Notes under the pieces: generated by a model
Database searches by the model: none
Seen by the model: the letters and a program-made list of their open reading frames with translations, nothing else
What the model was told of the DNA's origin: nothing
Origin: Acytostelium subglobosum LB1
Taxonomy: Eukaryota; Evosea; Eumycetozoa; Acytosteliales; Acytosteliaceae
NCBI RefSeq assembly: GCF_000787575.1
Contig: NW_012236527.1
Span: forward strand, 1,193,195-1,257,194
Direction: 5' to 3'
DNA: 64,000 bases
Shown: piece by piece, positions 12,504 to 23,218 of the stretch
How the letters are laid out: every line of letters begins with the position of its first letter
Numbering within the stretch: position 1 is the first letter of the stretch
Translations under genes and position numbers: made by a program

Positions 12504-12787
12504 TAATAAAGATCTTAATTGCCAATTTGTCAATCAATTGATTGACTCGAAGGGCCAAATGGAACGCCATTCCAGTTTGCTAGTCAATTTTTTGATTGAC
12601 GGTATTGACTGGATAATCAATCAATCAATTCTTGAGAGCAGGTTGATTAGTATATATTCAACTTTTAGTTCATTGTACAAGTTATTATACATCTTACCCT
12701 ACCCTTGCCCTCCCTTGCCGCAACCCTCACTCTAACCCTAACCCTCAACTTAAATATTCAATCACTCAAAATACTTCCACACGAACA
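12504..12787. other. spacer between paralogues with C-rich, telomere-like tract
   Basis: Contains CCCTACCCTTGCCCTCCC at 12697-12714, a G-quadruplex pattern on the minus strand. It is followed by CTAACCCTAACCCT at about 12732, which resembles telomeric repeats. The rest is AT-rich with short complementary CAATCAATTGATTG stretches. Confidence 0.5.
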
Positions 12788-15287
12788 ATGACAGATAGTA
12801 CAACATTTGTAGATTGTAGTAGTAAGAATGGTAGTAGACAAGTAGCAATAATACATGTATTGACTAATAGAACATTGGTCAGATCAATCATTAATACATA
12901 CTCTTTGAGGATTATAAATGATAGATCTTTGAGTCATTGGTTGAGCAATTGGCAGTTATGCTATGACGATGCATTACGTACTAGATACGATCAATGGACT
13001 GATGCAGAATCATTACTACAATATAAACATTACAACTTGTTACGTGATCGTATCAATAACAATCAATTAGTTACTTTCAATAGTGGAACTGTTACTGATC
13101 TGCATAGATGGGCACGAGACATAGATGATGTTACCTTCAACACACTGTACAACAAGTTCCAACGATACTTCACAGACAAGAATACACTCAAAATAGCAAC
13201 CACCGCCGGGAACCTGGGAATGGTACAGGTATTGTTGCACCAGACCGTGCCCATCGCCTATCAACTTCGTGATACAATGCTCGATACGGCCATTGGTTGT
13301 CCGCCATTCACTGTACTCAAGTATCTAATGGACTCTAAACTGTTTGATAATGCAAGTCTTTGGAAGCAGCGTGCGAACAGGTATGGTCAGTTACAACAGA
13401 CATTCAAGTCCTCACCTGCGGATATTAGATACCTGATCGATCCAGTCAACTTTTCCACAAGAACTGATTAGAATGATCAAGGTAGAAGCACCTGCGCATG
13501 TCAATGATATCATGGCCACAGGTGATCATCAACTTATCGATGAGTTGTTGTTCAAAGATGGTATCCCTAATCAGTTCTCTGTGTCTTTGACTTGGAAGAT
13601 GATGTTGCCACATGTGTCCCCAGTGCTTCAGCTGCAGCACTTTGAGAGATTGCATACTCGTCAACAACCACAAGACAAGACAGCAATGTGCATGGATAAG
13701 TTGACAAAGTCCAAGAACACAACCCAATCGATCTTGTTGGCAAATGGTACTATCACATCACATGGCTTGGACGTGGACATTGGAGACACCAATCGCATGG
13801 TATTCATCAAACTGTTTGAACTTGATATCTTGGATTATGTTCAACTACAAGTTGATAATCAGCAACATTATGTTGTACATGAATACATATTGACAGGCGA
13901 CTACAACCTCATACCATACCTATTGACCAAGACACCAAGCCCAGATGCGCAGATCAACTATATACGATACACATTCAATCTGATTATCAGACATGGCAAT
14001 GTCACCCAGGCCATCGTAGCACTCGGCAACTTGGACAACATGATACAACTAGCTCACAATGGTCACATAAGACGTGATTCATGCTTTGGTGACATGTTCA
14101 ATTCATTCATTGATGCCGACAATCCGGCCAACAGTCTGGAGGTAATCCAGTATCTAAACACAAATCGAGTTGTTCAACATGTTGATATACTCTGGAGTGC
14201 TCGCAGAGTGCCCCCTAGCACGATGGACACGCTTGTCTTCTTGATGTCCGATGAGAACAAGATATTCCCAATGTCAGTTCTCAAGGAGAGGTTGATGCTG
14301 ATCATTCCCCAACACATTGACTATGTGTTCAGTGTCAATCGATCATTCTTCATGGTGCAAGTTGGCCAGAACAAGCCATTGGACGTCGCATGTCTCGCCC
14401 ACTATGCCGTACACACTGCTCGATTGGACATGCTCACAATGCTCCTCTCTCAGACTCCACAACGAATACTTAACGGTGTATTGGAGACATGCTTTCACTA
14501 TGCGATTGCGAATGGACGTAAGAACATGGGCATCTTACGACTGCTCGTAGAGGGCATTCAGTTCAAACCACCTCTGTTGGTCTCTCGACAACTTGGACTG
14601 TTGGGCGATGTTGATATTCTGGAGTATGCTCTCAAGTATATACCAGGAGTACGATTAGCTGATGTGTTGGATGCGGCAATTCGAAGACATCAAATGGACT
14701 GTATCAAACATATATACGAACAGTATGAGGACAGAGTGCACATATCACATCGCGCACAGGCAGTGTGGCGTGGTGACCTGGACATGTTGGAGTATCTCAA
14801 CAGTGTGGATCCCTTGATCAATGGTGCCAACATGCAAGAGAAGATAGTGTCATTAGTTGTGGATTCTCTCAAGTATGGACATATTGAAGTATTTGATTGG
14901 CTATTTGACAATGTAAACGATGAACTGAAGACATATATCAAGAACACGGTGATACCAGAGAACACAAAGATGTTGATCAACAACAATGATGTGTACATGT
15001 TGAGACACCTGTTGGAAGTAGTTGGAGCAACGTTCGATCTAATGGGCCTGAACAACCTTGACAACTACAATGACAATCAAGCCATTCAATCAATATTCAC
15101 TCAATACAAGAAACAAAGGATAAATGAAGTGGCAGGTCATCGACAACTCCATCCACAACCTCAACCTCAACAACAACAACATATACAACAACATCAAGTG
15201 AAGACTTCATTGGAGGATGTAGCAACATATCGACCCTCATTAGCGTGCGAGTCAGTCTTCCAACCAAAGAAAAAGATGAAGCAATAA
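12788..15287 (+). CDS. ankyrin-like repeat family protein, paralogue 2 (one frame break)
   Basis: The family leader (VLTNRTLVRSIIN) and N-terminal blocks are encoded at 12788-13471. The rest is at 13473-15287 in the next frame, from IKVEAPAHVNDIMATGDHQL to the basic end QPKKKMKQ. Comparison with paralogues (NFPQ-LID-I) puts the break at the TTTT run 13451-13454; with one T fewer the frames join as NFPQELIRMIK. Apart from this the gene is full length (about 830 residues) and looks functional. A QPQPQQQQH low-complexity stretch lies before the basic tail. Either the break is a sequencing error or the gene is a very young pseudogene. No slippery-site and pseudoknot arrangement for programmed shifting is evident. 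Confidence 0.75.
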
Positions 15288-15475
15288 ACATCCTGTACAG
15301 TCTCGTCACTTTGCCAACCCTTTCTATCCAATGCTTCCACTATTGCCACACTTCAACAACAAGGTTCTAAGAATTTAGCTAAATTCTCATTAAACATCTA
15401 TCAGTCCCTCAACTTCTCCAAAGACTCCACATATAACATAACATTCACTACATCACCACATCATCATATTTATCT

Positions 15476-17608
15476 ATGGATATCAAGAATACAGCTTTGG
15501 AGTTGATACAACTCAAACAATTTGAATTATTAAGAGATAGAATCAATAACAACCAATTTATAAATATAAATTCAACTATTATAGCAACAATATGTGGATC
15601 ACCAGATATTGATAATGAGACATTCACTGTATTATACAACAAGTATCAAAGATACTTCACTGATCAAGATTTACTCAGGCGTTCAATCTGGTCCAACAAC
15701 ATACACATTGTAAATATTTTGTTGAAACAGACCTATCCCATCAAGTTGGAACGATGTGATAAATATCTCTGGGATTGCTTCCAGAGGAACAGTTTCCAAG
15801 TTCTCAAGTACCTCTTGGATTCTGGTCAATTCAACAACTCATACCTCTTGGATGGTAGACAATTGAACAGCTACCTCCATACTGTATTAAGTGGTACAAT
15901 TACATCACTTCGATATCTCTTTGATCCAAACAACTTTCCTCTGGAGTTCATTGAGTTGATAAAGCACACACTCAAGTCACCGGGCTATATTCCCTCAATC
16001 ATGGAGATTGGTGATCTTCAACTCATTGAACAGCTTAGTGCTCCACTAAAGACATTCTTGCTCAATGACAAGATAATATTGCCAAATGAGACACCAAAAG
16101 AAATACTGGAGCGCATTGATTTCCTACTCCCCTTCGATGCATCTTTTGATCAACGAGCCACAAACCAAATCACATCTTCAAAGAAGGATGCCAAGGCAAT
16201 CCTTTCATCTCAGTCCCATATGGTAACATGTTCCTCAACCATGAGCGATGATCAACTAAAGGACTACCTCAAAGTTATTGAACTACAAAGTCAATATTGG
16301 AGTTTCATCATTCAATACTTGGACAGTGGAGACTGCATGTTGGTTCCATACTTGTTGACCAGAGGTGGAGAGAGATTATTGAGCTACCAAAATTCATCAA
16401 AGATATTTGGAACAATAATCAAAAATGGCAATATTCAACAAGCCATCGTTGCCCTGGGATACCTCAACTATTTGCTTGAACAAAGTAGTAGTAGTCTCTA
16501 CTATGTCAATGATCGTTATCAAAACTTTGGACAAATCATTTGTGCTCTTAACAACACAGTCAACTTCTCCAAGAGTATGGAGGTGGTCAGATACCTCAAT
16601 GATCACGACGTGATTCAAAAGGTAAACAATTTTAATGAAATCATCATTCGTTCAATGGATCAATTGGAATTCATTCTCTCTGGTACCAACAAGATATTCC
16701 CAATTGGTAACAAGATAGTTGTCAATGACTTTGAGCAATTCCAATATATCTCAAAGACCAAGCCAGAAATATTTGGTCAATGTGTCAATATCATACCATT
16801 GATGGAGATGAGAGTTAGAGAAGGTAGACTTGACATTCTCAATGCCATCTTGGATATGTATCCAAAGAGTTGTACTAGTAAAATGGACCATTTATTGGCA
16901 TCATTATCTTATAATCTTAATAATGCAGTTTCAAGATGTGGCAGCATTGAAGTCATCAAATTGGTGGCTGAGAGAGGTTGGTACGCTCCCAACTTATCGC
17001 CGAACATTTTCTCTGGACATCGATATGATATGGAGAGGTTGGACATCTCCCTCCAGTACTTTGTAGACAGCAGCTCAAGAAACAAATACATTACCAATTT
17101 GTTGAATGAAGCTATTGACAAGGACAACATTATATTGATCAAACATATCTTTGATTATCACAGAGAGAGTGTGACATCAAAGCATCATATCCAAGCAACA
17201 AAGTCTAACAACGTACAATTGATGGAGTATCTGGCTAAAGTTGAACCGTTGGAGACCTATGAAGAGGTGGAGGCTGTGGCCTTGGCGGCGATTGATCTGG
17301 GCCACATCGAGACATTGGACTGGCTACTCAATTATGTTGATGAAGCCACCAGTACACAGATCAAAGCAGGACCAATTGAAATCAACTCATTGCTCAAAAA
17401 AACTCAAATGCCTATGCTTCAACATCTAATAGACATTGGCGCGACATATGACCTTAGAGGTGTAAACACACTCAACGTGTACAAGAATAATGCTTTCATT
17501 CGATCTCTAATCGAACAATACAAACAACAAAGGGCAAAGAGGGTGGCAGATACAAAGGAACTCAAACAATCAGAGAGGATGGCAAAGAAACACAAATCAA
17601 AGAAATAA
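15476..17608 (+). CDS. ankyrin-like repeat family protein, paralogue 3 (lacks leader)
   Basis: A 710-residue single-exon member that starts at MDIKNTALELIQLKQFELLR. It therefore lacks the VLTNR leader and the following Trp-containing block found in its neighbours. The 188 bp upstream do not encode them in any frame I can see. The remainder follows the family order: DIDNETFTVLYNKYQRYF, FQVLKYLLDSGQF, PMLQHLIDIGATYDL, SLIEQYKQQR, then a Lys-rich end (AKKHKSKK). Codon use is more A/T-rich than in paralogue 1. It may be a truncated but expressed copy, or a form with its own start. Function is unknown. Confidence 0.8.
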   Translation: MDIKNTALELIQLKQFELLRDRINNNQFININSTIIATICGSPDIDNETFTVLYNKYQRYFTDQDLLRRSIWSNNIHIVNILLKQTYPIKLERCDKYLWDCFQRNSFQVLKYLLDSGQFNNSYLLDGRQLNSYLHTVLSGTITSLRYLFDPNNFPLEFIELIKHTLKSPGYIPSIMEIGDLQLIEQLSAPLKTFLLNDKIILPNETPKEILERIDFLLPFDASFDQRATNQITSSKKDAKAILSSQSHMVTCSSTMSDDQLKDYLKVIELQSQYWSFIIQYLDSGDCMLVPYLLTRGGERLLSYQNSSKIFGTIIKNGNIQQAIVALGYLNYLLEQSSSSLYYVNDRYQNFGQIICALNNTVNFSKSMEVVRYLNDHDVIQKVNNFNEIIIRSMDQLEFILSGTNKIFPIGNKIVVNDFEQFQYISKTKPEIFGQCVNIIPLMEMRVREGRLDILNAILDMYPKSCTSKMDHLLASLSYNLNNAVSRCGSIEVIKLVAERGWYAPNLSPNIFSGHRYDMERLDISLQYFVDSSSRNKYITNLLNEAIDKDNIILIKHIFDYHRESVTSKHHIQATKSNNVQLMEYLAKVEPLETYEEVEAVALAAIDLGHIETLDWLLNYVDEATSTQIKAGPIEINSLLKKTQMPMLQHLIDIGATYDLRGVNTLNVYKNNAFIRSLIEQYKQQRAKRVADTKELKQSERMAKKHKSKK

Positions 17609-19137
17609 ACAGTGTATTGTGCTTATGTTCAACAGATCTGTGCCTGTACGTAAATCAAATTGAATGAATGAGTGATTGATTGCCTAATATAGTTATTCGA
17701 TTGATTGATCAGGACCAAAAGTAGGTGGAGGGGAGGGAACAAAGATGTAGAGTTATCACAAGTATAAACTATCTGACGAACTAACCTACAACTGCTTCCA
17801 CTCTCGCTCGATAAGTCGTACATGTTCTAAGATTGACGACACACAAATCCATTGGGAGATGTCAAAAGACAATGCTGCAAAGGGGGGCCATGGATGAGAA
17901 TGGCTTGAGCCAGGACCCTACCTGTCGTCTCTAAAGGTGGTTGGTTGCAAAAAAGATAGAATGACCAAAATAGGCAATATTGATATCAGTGTTTTGGGGG
18001 GTATAGTTTGGTTGGGTGAGTGAGAAGACCAACAACAATGGAGAGACGACAAAAATATCACCATATCGGGTTGTTGAAATAACCATAAAAAATGAGAACT
18101 CGCTCAACCTGGCCCAGGCCTCTGTCTCTAAAGTTTGTTTGGTTGAATTAGTGTTTGTTGCTTTGTCCAACTTCCAAAATTTGGCCTTCTGTCTATTAAA
18201 CGGCGGGGTAGACTACCTTGGCTATGTTAGGTGCTCTCATTCTCTCACATCCATCGATGGATTGGTGTTGTTGAGAAGACCAACAAAACTCTTTCTACTT
18301 ATGATATAAACTTAAACACAATAATAATCTATTAATCTCTATCTCTTTAGAAATAATATTACTATTACTATTACTATCACTTTGTAATTCTCTCAATCAA
18401 TCATCAAATAATCATCATGTAAGTTATATATTCATCATTCATTCATTCAAAAATCTATCTTCCAACCCTCATCAAACAAACAACTTATTATTTGTTGAAA
18501 CAACATCTTTATCTCTTTTGTTTCCCTTTTTTGGTTTGTATGATAAGTGTGAATCGGTTGCCTGTTAATGGGGGTTGGATGGATGGTCACGGCAAAGGTC
18601 ATGTGCCATCGATGGTGGTGTGTGGTTCGTTCAACTAATGCCCCTTTCTCCCCCACCCCGCAAAGATGGTAATCTATTCACTCTTTTGCTTTGCCTTGCT
18701 CTCGACACCATCGTCCTCGTCTGTTCACACACTTACTACATCTTAAGTTGTACTTTCTTTCTTTCTCTTTATAAATTTTATTAATTAATTAATTGTTTAC
18801 TTATTATTGTTATTACATTTTTAAGAAATATAGTTTCTTAGATATCATTATTAATAACAACTATTATAATAATAATCATCAATCATACAGATAAATAGAA
18901 ATAGATATAGTATTCAATCAAATACAGATAAAGATAGACAATTACAAAGTTAGGGTTCAACCAATCAACCAAACAAACAAACACAAACAACACAACACAA
19001 TCAAACATAGTACAACTTATTATTGATTAGCCACAAACAATATTAAGTTTGTTAATAATCAATAGTAGGTTAGTTCCAAAAAAGAAGATACAATCACGGA
19101 CTTTATACATTTGATGACAGATTTCTTATCACGTCTG
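17609..19137. other. intergenic region, cyclin Y 5' flank
   Basis: No ATG-initiated frame with protein-like composition. The words GTCTCTAAAG (17927 and 18124) and GAGAAGACCAACAA (18022 and 18273) each occur twice in the same order, suggesting an old, diverged direct repeat. GTAAGT at 18420 could be the donor of a 5'-UTR intron of the cyclin gene. Strongly AT-rich promoter-like sequence fills 18770-19100. Confidence 0.4.
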
Positions 19138-20550
19138 ATGGGGAACTGTTGTTCTTTCAAGAGAGGACGTCTAAATGGCGAGATAGACCCAGAGAGTGGT
19201 CTCCAACAACAACAACAACTAAAGATTCTTAAAGAGGACCCCGATGCACGTGGCGCTGGTGGCGCTGCCGGTGCCGCTGGCGGAGGCCCATCTAAGCATC
19301 ACCAGTCGTCCGGCACCGAAATGAAGCCAATGAACGATGCATTGAGACGAACCAACGCCCACAAACATCATCCAAAGAGCTCCATTGCCAACGCCGACTT
19401 CTCACTTACTGCGCCTGACGCAGACCATCACTCGCATCATCATCACCATCACTCATCGACCGATCACCATCTCTACTACACATCAAAATCCAGTCCAACC
19501 AAGACACATCAGCGACAAGTGTCAACGGAGCGAGCGGGCCTTGGACCACAGTTCAAGACGCCACACTCGGCCATCCCACCACACATGCGCAACGAGGGCT
19601 TCCAACGAATGAAGCACAACTCGACGTCATCACTATACATCAAGAGTACATTGTCAACGCCCGACAATGATGAGATACTAAGGTGTATGGCCAATGCACT
19701 ACTGTACCATATTGAGAGAGGAATACAAACACCTCAGAAGAACTATGAGATATTTAGCGAGGAGAAGTATCCAATCACTGTAAGTTATATTATACTTTGG
19801 GCCTGGCATGGCATCCATCAATCATACTTGATTTCTGACCTCGCTCACATGATCACAGAAAGGAAAGCTGGACTTGAAGACGACTCCAACAGTTGATACT
19901 ATATATAGATTTATTAGAGATATATTCAAGGCAGAGAGAGTATGTATACATCTAGATTGATTGGTATTCGTTTGATCACTTACTAATATTTGGAATGATC
20001 AATCAGTTGGATCCTGAATGTGGTATAATGTGTTTAGCATATGTAGAAAGAATAATTACCTTCTCTGGAGTAACCATCAACACAACCAATTGGCGAAGAA
20101 TTGTATTGTCTGCTCTGATCCTCGCTTCCAAGGTTTGGGAGGACCAATCAGTTTGGAATGTTGACTTCCTGCCAGTGTTTGATAACCTGACTGCCGCTGA
20201 CCTGAACAACCTGGAAAGACAATTCCTGTCACTCATCCAGTACAATGTCAGTTTGACTGCGAGCATGTAAGTACATTCATTCTATCAATCACTTATTCAA
20301 TCACACAATCAATACTAATACAATCTAATCCAATGATAATAGATATGCAAAGTACTACTTTGAGCTGAGAACGTTCTCAAAGCTGGACTCGTCACATTTC
20401 CCTCTCAACCCATTGGATAAGCTGGGCGCCAGACGTCTAGAGGACCACTCGCTGGCCTCAGAGAACAGAGTCAAGAAGTTCAAGCGCAGTGCGAGTGTTG
20501 ACCAAATCAACTCATCCGAGCCACATACTAGCCGTGCTGTATTGAACTAG
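19138..20550 (+). CDS. ccny: cyclin Y-type cyclin
   Basis: Cyclin Y recruits CDK14/PFTAIRE-like kinases to membranes. Exons 19138-19779, 19859-19939, 20007-20266 and 20343-20550 give 396 residues. I choose the ATG at 19138 because it yields MGNCCSFKRGR, an N-myristoylation and palmitoylation signal like that of animal cyclin Y. An in-frame ATG nine codons upstream (19114) would bury it. A low-complexity region (poly-Q, Gly/Ala, His runs) leads to the single cyclin fold, from about residue 185: STSSLYIKSTLSTPDNDE, DTIYRFIRDIFKAE, NWRRIVLSALILASKVWED, QSVWNVDFLPVF, LERQFLSLIQYNV and YAKYYFELR. The WED/WNVDF section is diagnostic of this subfamily. It converges on the GATA gene 280 bp away. Confidence 0.9.
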
Positions 20551-20830
20551 TTGAATGATCAATATGCTCCACCCTATCCAATGTATTAATAACCATTGGT
20601 TAGGTTTGGTCCACCAGTGGACCTTTCATGGACAATCCATGCTCCACCTGGGGACCGTAACAACAACATTAGATCAGTGACATGACGAGACGAGAAGAGG
20701 AGAGAAGTAAACACATCCACCTTGCTACAGCAGGACCAACAATCCTGCCGTTGGCCATTTGTAAATCTGAATCATCAACAATGCGTTAACTAGAATGATT
20801 GTTATATTATAATCGATAGCCTATTCTTTA
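20551..20830. other. convergent 3' spacer
   Basis: The 3' ends of the cyclin Y (+) and GATA (-) genes face each other here. Nothing further is visible apart from a short GGTCCACC/GGTGGACC-like complementarity near 20610-20625. Confidence 0.5.
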
Positions 20831-23218
20831 TTACATGATCGACTTTAGGTTGCCCTGTGAGTCGGTGACCATGTTGGTCGAAGAGGTGGTTGTAGTCGTC
20901 GTGGTCGTAGAAGTAACATAGTCTGACTTGTCATGCAACTTGCCCACATTAGACTCATATGTATCGATTGTCATGGGCTTGGCATTGTCATTGTTTGTGT
21001 TGGTGTTGGAGATGGCGTTGGTAGGGAACTCCCTGGACATAAGTGCAGGTCCACTTGATAAAGATGACTTGAGACGATCCAATGAGTGTATCAGTGGCTC
21101 ATGCTCGATAAGTTTCGAGTCCAACTCTTTCCTTAGGTCCTCGATGTAAGCCGTACTGCTCTCCTGTCCCTTCTTAACAAATACATCGATGTTGTTGCGC
21201 ATCTCTGTCATTGTTGAGTTCAAAGTGTCCATGGTCGAATCCATGTGCTCCAGTCTTCTCTTCTTCTTTGATGCCATCTCACTTCCCATCTTCTATATTG
21301 ATTGATTGATTGATTGAATGTGGTGTTAGTGTCATGCAATGATGGATGGTGGATGTCCAAACAACATACATTAATATCGTCTTTGATGTGAACAATGTCG
21401 TTTGGCTCAACAGCTTGGTTCTCAAGGATGTTGAGTAGTCTTGCCAAAAGTGGATTCTGTCCGCTGTTGTCATGTGACACAGCTGGCTGATTGCCACCAC
21501 CACCATACTTGGCAAACTCCCACAATGGTACTGCTCCATCATCGTCATCAAACATGCTTGTGCTTGGGCTCTTGCCTAATGGTCTTCTCATTAACATAGA
21601 GTCCACTATGTTGTGGGATGGATGCGTATGCGTTAGATTGATTGAATGATTGAATGAATGAGAGAGGGGACACTTACACTCTGCCTTTGACTTGCGAGAG
21701 CAGTTACTGCAATGTGCCCCAAACTGTTGACTATTCTTGAATGAGGATAGTGGCCAGTTCTTCTTGCAGTATTTACAAAAGTATCCACGGTCTGAATCAA
21801 GTCCAATTAGACTGCTTTCGGAGTGGGAGTAGGGCAAGCGTGGTCTGGTGCGCTCAGCTTTGAATGAGAGGTCGGGAGAGAGTGGCGCATCAATAACATC
21901 CTTCTTGACGGGCAGTGGCAAAAGTGGCTGTTGGGCGCGCTGTTGGAGAGGTGGCAAGGCCAGTAAGAAGTTTGGCTTGGCCTGTGATTGATTGTGTTTC
22001 TGCTGCGCCTGGAAGTTAGGCAGGGGCAGCAAGTTGGTGATCGAGTTGTCGCCTGGGCGTGACGACGATGAGGATGGCTTGGGGAGGTTTGGGTTCTTTG
22101 GATTGAATAGCACTGGACCTCCTCCATGCATTTGGCCCGACGATGATGATGAGCCGGGTGGCTGGTGATGATGGAACACAGGTGGCTGAGCCAGGTTGAA
22201 GTGGGAGAGCGAGGAGGAACCCGGCATCGTCTTGTGTTGTGACATGCCAGGTTTCACTGCATGTGGCAGGGTGGGCATGCTCTGGTGCGACTTGAGATGG
22301 TTCCTTGGCGTGTTCAGGGAGAATCCCATTGGGTCATTCGATGACGATGAAGATGAGGAGGTGGGTCTTGGGTTTCTTGTTGGACAGGCCATCCTTGCCC
22401 TTCAGACGCCACTTAATGCCACATGCATTGCAAAGTGATCCTTTGCCTGTGGGACCTCTACGCCATGTTGGAGTGGCCGTACATCCACAGAACTCACATA
22501 TCCTTACGCTTGGTGCCACTTTTTGATCGAAATATATTATATTACTATTGCCGCTGGATGAGGCGGTGGATGATTTCTTCTGGTGATCACCCGTGGAGGT
22601 GGTAGTGGCTGGTGTGGCTGTTGAAGAGGCGATTGGTCGTGGTGGTGTGGATGTCGTTTTGTTGACCTTGATTGTTGGTGGATGTATACTATATCTGATG
22701 GGCGCCTGTTGTGGCTTGGAGTTGTTTGTGGTACACGAGTTGTCCTCAAAGATCAATTGTTGATGTTGTTGTTGATTGTTTCTTGGTGATGGAAGATTGA
22801 GTGTACCTGTTGGGACAACACTTGAGTTGTCTGGTGGTGACAATGATGGTTGTGGCAATTGGAATGATGATTGATGACTATTGGAAAGTGACAATAAATT
22901 ATTGATACCCTTTGTTATTGATGTTGAAGACTTGTTGTTGGAAACTGGAATTGGAATTTGAATTAAATTTGTGCTGTTGCTGAGTTTTTCGAAGTTTTTC
23001 AAAGTCAACTGAGACGATGATGAAGTAGCTGAAGCGGAAGATGATGATGATGGAGTCGAAGAAATGGCAAATGTTGATGATGATGTAATATTATTATTAT
23101 TAATAATATTAATATTATTATTGTTGGACTTAATTGGAATTGATGCCGATGATGAAGATGTAACGCTAGAGTCTCTGGATTTGAGTGATTGCGATATTAT
23201 GAGAATATCTTCCTCCAT
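20831..23218 (-). CDS. GATA-type zinc finger protein (one frame break)
   Basis: A probable DNA-binding regulator. Exons are 23218-21678, 21605-21370 and 21291-20831; the start is the first ATG ([13 protein letters not shown]). A Ser/Asn/Thr-rich N-terminus of about 250 residues precedes a GATA finger of C-x2-C-x18-C-x2-C form (CEFCG, then [19 protein letters not shown]). Just after it (NKKPKT) the frame shifts; one extra C in the CCC run at 22363-22365 (GGG on the + strand) explains it. A second element, [13 protein letters not shown] then [11 protein letters not shown], has the same Cys spacing but no GATA core and may be another zinc module. The last exon encodes a nuclear signal (KKKRR), a predicted coiled coil and a Thr-rich tail. 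The first intron is 72 bp and has no stop, so its retention keeps the frame. Confidence 0.8.

Noticed and set aside
13440-13480. Programmed frameshifting in paralogue 2
   Set aside because: No slippery heptamer with downstream structure, and the site is not shared with intact paralogues; a homopolymer error explains it better.
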